Origin: Neocallimastix lanati (nom. inval.)
Taxonomy: Eukaryota; Neocallimastigomycota; Neocallimastigomycetes; Neocallimastigales; Neocallimastigaceae
Reading direction: 5' to 3'
Assembly: GCA_016946835.1 (NCBI GenBank)
Contig: JACVTC010000009.1
Location: forward strand, 882,501-930,000
Length of the DNA: 47,500 bases
This document shows, piece by piece, positions 39,361 to 47,500 of the stretch. The notes under the pieces are model-generated. The model saw only the letters and a list, made by a program, of their open reading frames with translations. It searched no databases and was not told the DNA's origin. The translations under genes and the position numbers were made by a program. Each line of letters opens with the position of its first letter. Position 1 is the stretch's first letter.

Positions 39361-40426
39361 ATCCTGGACTAAAGAATCTAGAACACTATATAAAAAAATC
39401 AAAAAATATAAATGCGTAAAATATGACGATATTATAGAACGTTACTGGAAATCAGTTTCCAGATTTCAAGGTATTAAAGGTCAAAACTACGATAGTAACA
39501 AGTTCTCAAACAATAAAGCTATAATAATGCTTAGCTTAAAATATCCCCAATTCAACTTAGGATTTTCGTGAATTATACGTTTACGCTGTGATTATAAATA
39601 CAATACTACTATTGCTATTAGAATGGGTAGAGTTTCAGAAGATTGTCCAAAGTCTTGCCCCTGTTGTGGTGAAGGTAATCAATCTTTTGAACATTGGATT
39701 TTTAAATGCGATGCTCTTGCATCTTTTAGATGGAATTCTTTAAATTTCATCGATGATCTCTATGTTTTATTCCTTAGGAAGATTAGAGCGTTTAATCCTC
39801 TTTCTTCCTATGACTCTATTTCTGATTTTGAAGATTATATCAATCATTATATATACTTGTTCCTTCTTGGTGGGACTTTATTTTTAAATGAACTACATTT
39901 CGATAGTGGGGAACAGAGACATTTAAATGAATTACTTTTCAAAGGTTCATCTGAGTCACCTGTTCCAAAAATTGTGGGCTTGGCGGAATTCTTAACAAGG
40001 GCAATACCTATCATAAGTAGTTCGTTTGAGCTATTATTTGATAGGTATTGCAAAATATCAAACTTAACCAAGAGCGTCGACGTCGTACTGATAAGGCATA
40101 ATAATAATACAGGATTATCATCTATTACTACGAAGGGTGATTCTCGCCTTAGTAGCTCAATAAATGATGAATCCGGGGAGAGTTTAGTGGACACCACACT
40201 ATCTATTTTAAGGATGTTACTTCTAAATTTTATTTCTTTTTTATTTGATAGGAAGGGAAAAATTCCCGCATAGTACAACTTGCCAAAATACATAGTATTT
40301 TTGAGCTTTTTATTTTTTAATTTTTTTATCTTTTTATTTTTATTTTTAATTTTAAATGTACTTTTTCACCTACATGTATTTTTTAATAAAAATTAATAAA
40401 GTTATGGAAGTGTATTCTCTTCCCTG

Positions 40427-40463
<37 letters not shown>
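39361..40463 (+). mobile_element. LINE family B 3' part with poly(A) tail
   Basis: Starts abruptly at SWTKESRTLYKKIKK. It continues through IIERYWKSVSRFQGIKGQNY and RCDYKYNTTIAIRMGRVSED, then zinc motif CPKSCPCCGEGNQSFEHWIFKC (39645-39715). A C-terminal domain follows (LFLLGGTLFLNELHFDSGEQ; VGLAEFLTRAIPIISSS; KSVDVVLIRH) and ends at a TAG at 40271. A stop within GFS-stop-IIRLRC (39569) marks decay (W to stop would explain it). The 3' UTR contains AATAAAGTTAT and TATTCTCT, and ends in a 34-base poly(A) at 40430-40463. Confidence 0.82.
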
Positions 40464-40465
<2 letters not shown>

Positions 40466-41645
40466 AAGTCATTGGTTAATTGATTGTCCATTACTTTGCG
40501 CCTTTACTTGGTTCAAATAAAGCTAGAACAAATAATACTCAGAAATTAATTAATAAAGGATTAAGATGGATTGCAGGTATACAAAAAGCCAAATCATTTA
40601 TTAATGTATATTCTATTTCAAAAGATTTACATATTCCTCCATTGTCAGCTAAATGTGCATTGTCTCAAGTCAAATGTTTTGATAAATTGAAAGATTCAAA
40701 TTGCATTATTTCCTATTTAGTTAATAATATTCCAAAATCTAGAAAATATACATGGACAAAAGAAAGTAGAACTCTTAAAGGTAAACTAGAGAAAAGAGGT
40801 AATAACGATAATAAAATCAAGGATTTTTATTGGAAAAGAGATTTGAAAATCAATTCTATAAAAGCTGAGTTTTATGACAAAAACAAATTCGAAGAAACAT
40901 CAAAATTTATTAAACTTTGTTATGAATATCCTGATCTTTCATATGGTTTCTATTGGCTATTGAGACTGCACAAAGCGGATATAGATTAGATGCTAGAATT
41001 GCTAAAGCTGCAAAAATAGTAGATCAAATGTGTCCTAATTTTTGTCCCTGTTGTAAAAGTAATAAACAATGGATAAGTCATTGGTTAATTGATTGTCCAT
41101 TTTTCAATCATATTCGTAGTAAAGTTAATGATAAAATTTTAATTTTATATAATGCTTTTTACCGTGGCAACCTAACAAATGATATAGTTAATAGTAATAA
41201 TGATAATAGTAATAGTAATAATAGTAATAGTAATAGTAGTAATAGTAATAATAGTAATAGTAATAATAGTAATAGTAATAATAGTTATAGTAATATTAGT
41301 AATGGTATTTTTAGTAATGTTAGTAATAGTATTGAAAATAATGTGTATATTGATTCTAGTGTGTGTGAAAAAGTGTTTAATTTCCTTCTTGGAGGTCGAA
41401 GTATTAATAACAGTACAAGGGAATGGAAGGATCTATTTAAGTGCCAGATGAAATCAGGTGCTTATTCTGATACTCCATTATTGGTGGTTACTGCGGCACT
41501 TCTTCAATCGATTATACCTATTGCTATTGGCCAGCAATGGTCTTTGTTCAATAGGTTCAAATCGAATCGAATCGTACTACTACTACCAAATCAAATCGTA
41601 CTACTACCAAAGTTCGCAATAATTGCGGCTATAAAAAAAAAAAAA
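40464..41645 (+). mobile_element. LINE family A 3' part with frameshift and Asn/Ser repeat
   Basis: Opens with a short piece of the zinc motif (SHWLIDCP, 40467-40492) fused to the RT connector FAPLLGSNKARTN. It continues KLINKGLRWIAGIQKAKSF, YTWTKESRTLKGKLEKRG and YPDLSYGFYWLLRLH. Near 40970 the frame shifts; the second frame reads SGYRLDARIAKAAKIVDQMC, then CPCCKSNKQWISHWLIDCPFF and a (AGTAAT)n-encoded Asn/Ser tract (41190-41300). The C-terminal domain FNFLLGGRSINNSTREWKDL follows, then LLVVTAALLQSIIPIAIG. A direct TACTACTAC/AAATCGAATCG repetition (41559-41612) precedes a short A13 that may be the tail. Confidence 0.8.
41190..41310 (+). repeat. (AGTAAT)n-type repeat inside LINE coding sequence
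   Basis: An array of AGTAATAGTAATAAT units encodes alternating Asn and Ser in the LINE frame. It lies between the zinc motif and the LLGG domain and was presumably expanded by slippage; family B copies lack it. Confidence 0.85.
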
Positions 41646-41945
41646 TCTGTTCATTGAAGAAATATGTTTTAATTTCCTTTTATCATTAATGAATAGTCAT
41701 GTATCATTAATCATCTTACTAATAATATACCTACTATGTCACATTACTCATGGACTAAAGAATCAAGGACTTTGGATAAGAAATTAAATGGTAAGAAAAC
41801 AAGTGAAATAAAAAAGTTTTATTGGGAAAGAGGATGTCTTCAAACCCTCACAAGCTAAAAAAAAGCAATTATTTACAAGGAGAATGATTTTGGATTTATT
41901 TCAGAAATCAAAAACTTTATCATTTATTTCATTCAAATTGAAATG
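41646..41945 (+). mobile_element. LINE connector fragment
   Basis: One frame reads NIPTMSHYSWTKESRTLDKK and then KTSEIKKFYWERGCLQTL before a stop. After a short A tract, YKENDFGFISEIKNFI matches the position of YDKNKFEETSKFIK in the family A copy. Neither RT nor zinc motif is retained. Its 5' and 3' limits are uncertain by tens of bases. Confidence 0.65.
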
Positions 41946-41964
41946 TTAAGAATTTGACATTTTA

Positions 41965-42905
41965 ATATTTTCAATTGAAAATAATGCAAAGGTAGAAGTT
42001 ATAGAATTTATTATCAATAGTTGTCAATACAAAACTTTGAATTATTCATTTTACTGTGAAAAAGGATATACAAAATATATATCAGTTCCTGTTGGCCAAG
42101 ATATTTGTTATAGAGGCTATAAAATACCATTATTATCAACTATAGCTAAGAAAGAGTTCAAAATTGCTGATGTATTAATAAAATATAAAGCAGATATTAA
42201 TTATATAGACTGAAGCTGTTGAATTGGGAAGATATTCATATCATTCATTATTTATATTATATTGGTAGAGCTTTTTTCGATAAAGATATTCTAAAATATA
42301 TTCCTAGTCATGGATTTATTAATTTACATTTAACAGCGGATTCCATAAGATATTTTATGGATATTGATGAGTGGATATTGAATTATTTATTTAATTATTA
42401 TGCTTTTAATACTTCATTTATTTTAGATATGTTGTACTGTTATAAATTTCAAAAATCTTTATCCAATCAGCAATTTCAAACGATTATTGTAAAAGAAAAA
42501 AAGCAAAATTAAAATAGATAAGGACTGCTATAAGGATGCAATAGATTAAAAGAAAAAATATAATCAAATTATTTTATTTCTTGATTATGACAGTAATACA
42601 GATAATATGAGTTTTTCTGATTGCTATCGACTTTTAGAAGAAGCTATTTACTTAGATCGTACAATGCTTGTTAAAAAGTATTTTAAACTATAAAATTAAA
42701 AATAATTTGAAAACTTTTTTAGATGAAACAACTAGTAATGCTAATGATGAAAATGAAAATTATTTTGAAAAAATTTATAAGGGAATCCATAGAGAATAAT
42801 AATATTGATATTTTAAAATTATTAATTGAAATAGTATTAATAAATTATGATATCAGTTGGGATTCTTTTGGATTTCTCGAATTAGGTGTGGTTTTAAATT
42901 TAACA
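41965..42905 (+). pseudogene. Ankyrin-repeat-type pseudogene
   Basis: Plus-strand frames read IFSIENNAKVEVIEFIINS, then GYKIPLLSTIAKKEFKIADV followed by LIKYKADINYID and a stop at 42211. That segment follows the ankyrin pattern (PLxxAxxxxxxxxxxxLIxxxADIN). Further in-order pieces are NWEDIHIIHYLYYIGRAFF (42219-42512), SDCYRLLEEAIYLDRTM (42620-42690), FLDETTSNANDENENYFEKIY, and IRESIENNNIDILKLLIEI (42770-42840). Stops and frameshifts separate them, so no full-length protein can be made. Ankyrin-like families with SIENNNIDILKLL-type segments are common in large, repeat-rich eukaryotic genomes. It is flanked on both sides by LINE fragments. Confidence 0.65.
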
Positions 42906-43682
42906 TGAGTATTTCCATTAAAAGAAAAATAGTCACAGAAGATTGCCCTAAATGTTGCCCATGTTGTGGTGTTAGTGTACCTTAGCTTTTCTCACTGGAT
43001 CTTTGCCTGTAAAGAGTTGGAAAATTATAGAAATAAATGTTTACCTTTTCTAGATGATCTCTTTTTGAAGTTTGCAATGATAACTGAACAAAAATCTTTG
43101 GATGTTTCTTTAGATTCAGAAAAGGATTATGATAATAATATTTATTATTATATATTAAGTGCTCTTCTTGGGGAACGTTCAGTATATTCAAAAATTAAAG
43201 TTAATGATGGGGAACAAAGACAATTAGTTGACAATATTTTTAAACAAAGTTTAACTTCGTCGATTGTTCCGTATTTTATGGGGATTGCGGAGTTTTTAAC
43301 AAACGTAATACCATTAATTTGTCGATCTATTAGTTTGATGATGAAATGGTATTCCGTTGAAATCTACCGTTGCCAAGAGCGTCGACGTCGAAATGATAAG
43401 GCATGGATTTTCACCTTCCAGTGAAAAAACTAATACAGATTCGTTAGATAACACTAATACTGAAATTATTACTAGCAATAACGGACGTGGTGTTATCATC
43501 GAGGAATGGAAGAAGTTAGAGACTATTGCATCTAACGCACTTTTTATAATTAAATAATATATAATATTTAATTTCATGTATTTTTTATTTGTTATTTTTT
43601 CATTTAATTCATGTAATTTTTATTATTATTATTATTATAAATTAAATAAAGTTATTCTCTAAGTCTATAAAAAAAAAAAAAA
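42906..43682 (+). mobile_element. LINE family B 3' part with poly(A) tail, frameshifted zinc motif
   Basis: Reads KRKIVTEDCPKCCPCCGVS, then shifts frame into FSHWIFACKELENYRNKC. The C-terminal domain follows: YYILSALLGERSVYSKIKVN, DGEQRQLVDNIFKQS, MGIAEFLTNVIPLICRS, then after another shift AKSVDVEMIRHGF and IIEEWKKLETIASNALFIIK. The 3' UTR has AATAAAGTTATTCTCT and an A14 tail (43669-43682), matching the 3' end at 40400-40463. Protein similarity to the 39623-40273 frame is clear over the whole domain. Confidence 0.8.
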
Positions 43683-44016
43683 CCCACAAATGTAGCTTTT
43701 CTTGATTTGGAAAAAAAAAAGTTTACTACGACTCCGTTCCCATTAATAAACATTCTTTACCAAAAAGTCTTTCCCCTTGGTATCCGTGACAAATGTTTTG
43801 ATTTCATATCTAAGCTCTATCTTACTTCTAAAAGCAAGAGCTCGTTTTCCTTGACATGTTATCAAATGAATTTCCTATTCATTGTGGTGTGGTGTTAGAC
43901 AAGGTTTGCCCTTTATCACCAATTTTTTGTTTAATTTATTTTATTAATGATATTTTAAACAATTGTGATAAATATGATGTTAAATAATTGGTAACATAAT
44001 AAAAAAATGTTGTGAT

Positions 44017-44065
<49 letters not shown>

Positions 44066-45967
44066 ATGATATTGTTCCTTTTAGCCCCTAGCGAAAGGAA
44101 ATTGAAGGCTCTTCTTCGTCATGTTTTTTTTGTTAGGCTAATTAAAAAAAAAAAAAAAAAATGAAATGTCTTTTGGTATCAATAAATGCGCTACAACGGT
44201 TATTAAACCCTTAATAAATTTTGTTTCATTTCCTGGTTATGAAGAATCTACATTTCACCTTGGTATGTATTCTATCTCTTAAAGAATCTATATATATTTA
44301 TTTAGGTATTCCCTTCAGTAAAATGAATCTTTCCCTTGAGCCCCTATAATCACTTATATGAATACTGAAGTTATAAAATCCTTATTTTCTTTCTTTCTCT
44401 AGAATTTTATCCAAATAATAAAGTTCCATTAACATTTAAAAGATCGATTATTCAATCAATATATTATTAACAAAGGACTATATTTTGCTCCACTTTTAAG
44501 TTCAAACTAAAAAAACAATTCTAAGAATGTACAATCCTTAATTAACATCGTAATTGTTGTGGTATATTAATTCTGACACCATGAACAAGGAAGATTAATC
44601 TTAAACATTTAAAAAAGAAGAAAAAAAATGTTAAAGAGTTATTTCAAAAAGGAACTCAACGGTTAGTGTTTATGCCTTATCTCGTGATCTTCAAGTATTT
44701 CCTAATTGCTGGCTTTTGCACTTCTCTTCAAATAAAATGATTTTTTGTAAAATGGGGAAATTCAAAAAATGTATCATTTAAAGGATCTCATAAACCATAT
44801 CCCTTCCATGTCACATTATTTTTGGTTGAAAAAATCACTGGCTGCTCTACAAAAAAATTAAGAAAAAAAGAATATCACTAAATTTAAAAAATGTTATTGA
44901 ATCATATTGGTCTGATGTTGGTAAATTCGGAGGAATTAAAGGTATGAATTATGATAACTTCAAATTTATAAATACTAGAAATTTTATTCAGGCTCAACCT
45001 TGAATATCCTCAATTTAAGTTTAGGTTTTAACTGGATCTTAAGATATAAGAGCTGGTTATAAATATAATACCACTATTGTAATTAGAAGTGGTAGAGTTT
45101 CTGACGATTGTCCTAAATTCTGTCCTTGTTGTGGAAAAGGGGATCAATCTTTTTATCCATTGGATATTTGAATGCTCTACCTTTTCTCTTTGTCGATGTA
45201 AATCTTTAGATTTTTTTTTTATCGATGACTTTTTCATTTTATTTATCAATAACGTATAAGGAATCTTTCCTTACTTTCTTTTTATTCTAATATTATTAGA
45301 AAATGAAAAATTTCATAAAGAGGTATACTTATATATTCCTTCTAGGTGGAAATTCAGCTTTAGATGAGCTACAATTCGATCCATGGGAAACGGAGACATT
45401 TAAAGTTATTTAAGTGAACAACTCTTCAACAGTTCACAGGAGTCTACCATTCTGTATATTATGGGGCTTGCGCCGTTATCTTGCTAGAACAAGCCCCATA
45501 ATAACCTATCGTTAAGCTTTCTTGAATTAATTTAATTTTTTTATTGTTTAGTAAGAAATCCTTCAGTATTTAAGAGTGCTGACGACCTACCAGTATAGCT
45601 TAGGAACAATACCATTAGTACTTCTATTATATGTATTTCGAACATAAATACTAATAGAATCTTTAGAGAATATTTCTCTTCATGAGAATCTTTCTGTATT
45701 TTCAGGGAGGAGAGTTTAGTGGACATTCCACAATCTATTTTAAAAGATATTACTTCATTGTTTTTTGTTATTTTATAATTAAATGGAGATCATGCTACTA
45801 CGTATTGTATACATCACACCGAATTTTTTAATTTTTTGAACTAAATTTTTTTTATTTCGTTGTTATATTAAATTTTCTACGATTAATTAAATTTTTTTTT
45901 TATTTTTTTTTTTCCTTTAAATTATATAATGTGAAACTTTTATGTAAAAAAAAAAAAAAAAAAAAAA
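43683..45967 (+). mobile_element. Longest LINE copy: reverse transcriptase to 3' tail
   Basis: Begins directly after the previous A tail. RT palm motifs appear in order: NVAFLDLEKK (motif A region, 43690-43720), GIRDKCFDFISKLYLTSKS, CGVRQGLPLSPIFCLIYFIN (43890-43950), and FADDIVPFSP (44064-44093), the catalytic (Y/F)ADD motif. The last follows a 43-base poly-T insertion. Then come MSFGINKCATTVIKPL and YIYLGIPFSKMNLSLEP, the connector (NHIPSMSHY; IKGMNYDNFKF), the zinc motif DDCPKFCPCCGKGDQSF (45095-45150) and FLLGGNSALDELQFDPWE (45335-45390). The 3' end is at the A22 tail (45946-45967). Many stops and frameshifts show it is dead. The 5' part (endonuclease) is missing. Confidence 0.82.
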
Positions 45968-46090
45968 GGAAACTGGTGTCAGAAGATTACTCAACATGTT
46001 GCCCTTGTTTTATTTGTGGTGTAAATAACCAACATACCACTGGACGCTTTTATATCCTAAATTTGAAAGAATTTAAAGTAACAATACCTT

Positions 46091-46126
<36 letters not shown>

Positions 46127-46685
46127 TAAATAATAATTTTTTTCTCTTATTGGTCATTGTTCATTCATGAAAAGTCATTGAGCCTTCCCTGATGACAAAG
46201 AAGAAGATTTCGATGATAATATTAATTTTTTTTTTTTTGGGGGGTATTGTATCTTCTTCTTGAACGGAAATACAGTATATGAAATTTCATAAAAATCAAC
46301 TCCCTGGGGGGTGGAGGAGGAGGAAGGGAAAGAAGGCGCTTTATTAATAATAAATAATATTTTTTTTCAATTCCCCTTTCGAGATAGTTTTTTTTTTTTT
46401 TTTTTTCCAGATTTCATTATTTTGAGGGGGGGGAGGGCTTACGGGAATTCCTTTTTTTTTTACTAATGTTATGCCTTACCTATTGTTCTATATTGTTCAA
46501 TTGTTGATTATAGTGATTTTTTTTTTTTTTTTTTTAACCCTATGATCAATTTTTATACCATTAGACCTTACCAATTTTCAAAGGCATCGACGTCGAAAGA
46601 TAATTTTTTTTATTCATAGAGAGTTTATATATATCATCAGTGATGGATGAGAAGAATTAGAGGCTATTACGTCCTCTATACTATT

Positions 46686-46722
<37 letters not shown>

Positions 46723-46780
46723 ATTTATTTATTTGGTTGTTAAAAATACTATTATTTTATAATCATTTCTATCATAATTA
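45968..46780 (+). mobile_element. LINE family B 3' fragment, heavily degraded
   Basis: Starts right after the previous A tail with LVSEDYSTCCPCFICGVNNQ, a damaged zinc motif. It continues with a segment matching the SLDSEKDYDNNI region of the 42906 copy (46170-46222), the motif GCATCGACGTCGAAAGATAA (46573-46592), and GATGAGAAGAATTAGAGGCTATTA, matching EEWKKLETI (46645-46668). Long T tracts and unusual G-rich tracts have grown inside it. Confidence 0.65.
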
Positions 46781-46784
46781 AAAT

Positions 46785-46992
46785 AGAATAGAATAGAATA
46801 GAATAGAATAGAATAAAATAAAATAAAATAAAATAAAATAAAATAAAATAAAATAAAATAAAATAAAATAAAATAAAATAAAATAAAATAAAATAAAATA
46901 AAATAAAATAAAATAAAATAAAATAAAATAAAATAAAATAAAATAAAATAAAATAAAATAAAATAAAATAAAATAAAATAAAATAAAATAAA
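46785..46992. repeat. (GAATA)n then (AAATA)n array
   Basis: About six GAATA units (46785-46814) are followed by about 35 AAATA units. The switch from G to A in the unit suggests that one mutated pentamer was amplified. Confidence 0.95.
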
Positions 46993-47500
46993 TAGTAGAA
47001 ATATAAATATAAAGTACAGATTGAATAAAATAAAATAAAATAAATATTAGAATATGAATATAAAGTACAGATTGAATAAAATAAAATAAAATAAATATTA
47101 GAATATGAATATAAAGTACAGATTGAATAAAATAAAATAAAATAAATATTAGAATATGAATATAAAGTACAGATTGAATAAAATAAAATAAAATAAAATA
47201 AAATAAAATAAATAGTAGAAATATAAATATAAAGTACAGATTGAATAAAATAAAATAAAATAAAATAAAATAAAATAAAATAAAATAAAATAAAATAAAA
47301 TAAATAGTAGAAATATAAATATAAAGTACAGATTGAATAAAATAAAATAAAATAAAATAAAATAAAATAAAATAAAATAAAATAAAATAAAATAAATAGT
47401 AGAAATATAAATATAAAGTACAGATTGAATAAAATAAAATAAAATAAAATAAAATAAAATAAAATAAAATAAAATAAAATAAATAGTAGAATATGAATAT
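46815..47500. repeat. Composite satellite: 33-bp core in AAATA arrays
   Basis: A core of the form AATAGTAGAAATATAAATAT followed by AAAGTACAGATTG, or a variant AATATTAGAATATGAATAT followed by AAAGTACAGATTG, recurs at about 46991, 47043, 47094, 47146, 47211, 47302, 47395 and 47480. Cores are separated by AAATA arrays of varying length. The spacing is a regular ~52 bp for the three variant cores and 65-93 bp for the others. The array runs off the end of the window. Confidence 0.92.

Larger units (their letters stand above)
39250..46780 (+). mobile_element. Nest of decayed non-LTR (LINE) retrotransposon fragments
   Basis: At least six pieces of related LINE elements lie head to tail, all on the plus strand, covering about 7.5 kb. 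They share reverse-transcriptase motifs, a connector with SWTKESRTL-like sequence, a C2HC zinc-binding motif (CPCC...HW...C) and a further C-terminal domain. Two families are visible: A (CPCCKSNKQWISHWLIDCP) and B (CPKxCPCCGxGNQSFEHWIFxC). All are truncated at the 5' side and carry stops or frameshifts. Individual pieces are listed separately. An ankyrin-type pseudogene is embedded at 41965-42905. Confidence 0.88.

Noticed and set aside
39847-40293. 148-aa minus-strand open frame
   Set aside because: It is the antisense of the LINE family B C-terminal coding region, whose plus frame matches other copies.
41200-41451. 83-aa valine/isoleucine-rich frame
   Set aside because: Alternative frame of the Asn/Ser-coding repeat in the LINE.
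41545-41612. GGTTCAAATC-like tRNA B-box
   Set aside because: No acceptor stem, A-box or cloverleaf can be drawn; it lies in LINE coding sequence with an AATCG/TACTAC repetition.

Overview
This window comes from a nuclear genome of extreme AT bias. Genes are split by many short GT-AG introns and separated by long A/T-only spacers full of homopolymers and microsatellites. The best fit is an anaerobic gut fungus (Neocallimastigomycota). Supporting this are the base composition, a chitin-pathway enzyme (GFA1), TORC2 and eIF2B subunits of ordinary opisthokont type, and an ARMC3 homologue, a protein expected in organisms with flagella (these fungi make flagellated zoospores). The lineage call is an inference from composition and gene content, not from a marker sequence.

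Layout. 1-6683 is mostly AT spacer. It holds a decayed Ty1/copia-type Gag remnant (1901-2459, minus), a degenerate ~280-bp repeat in three copies with a large TTTTA expansion (2940-3900), and an unassigned coding-like island (5245-5415, minus). 6684-13811 (minus) is a complete RICTOR/TSC11 gene; I could join 25 exons in frame to 1255 codons plus stop. 13812-18990 is spacer with two likely decayed genes on the minus strand and a perfect 48-bp palindrome. 18991-23314 (plus) is a complete 14-exon ARMC3 homologue of 796 aa. Eight consecutive exons are exactly 123 nt and phase 1, one armadillo repeat each. 24561-28152 (plus) is a complete 10-exon eIF2B delta gene of 559 aa. 28153-36356 is gene-free and includes a very homogeneous 30-bp minisatellite (29480-29970). 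36357-38408 (plus) is an intact, intronless GFA1 of 683 aa with clearly different codon use.

From 39250 to about 46780 lies a pile-up of decayed, 5'-truncated non-LTR (LINE) retrotransposon fragments, all on the plus strand. Poly(A) tails of some copies abut the truncated 5' ends of the next. An ankyrin-type pseudogene is caught among them. The window ends inside composite satellite DNA (46785-47500). The LINE nest plus satellite looks like a heterochromatic (pericentromeric or subtelomeric) block.

The four intact genes do not form a pathway. RICTOR and eIF2B delta belong to growth and translation control, GFA1 feeds UDP-GlcNAc/chitin synthesis, and ARMC3 is linked to the flagellum. No tRNA, rRNA, CRISPR or bacterial-type feature was seen. 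All exon joins were made by eye from splice signals, reading frame and family similarity.
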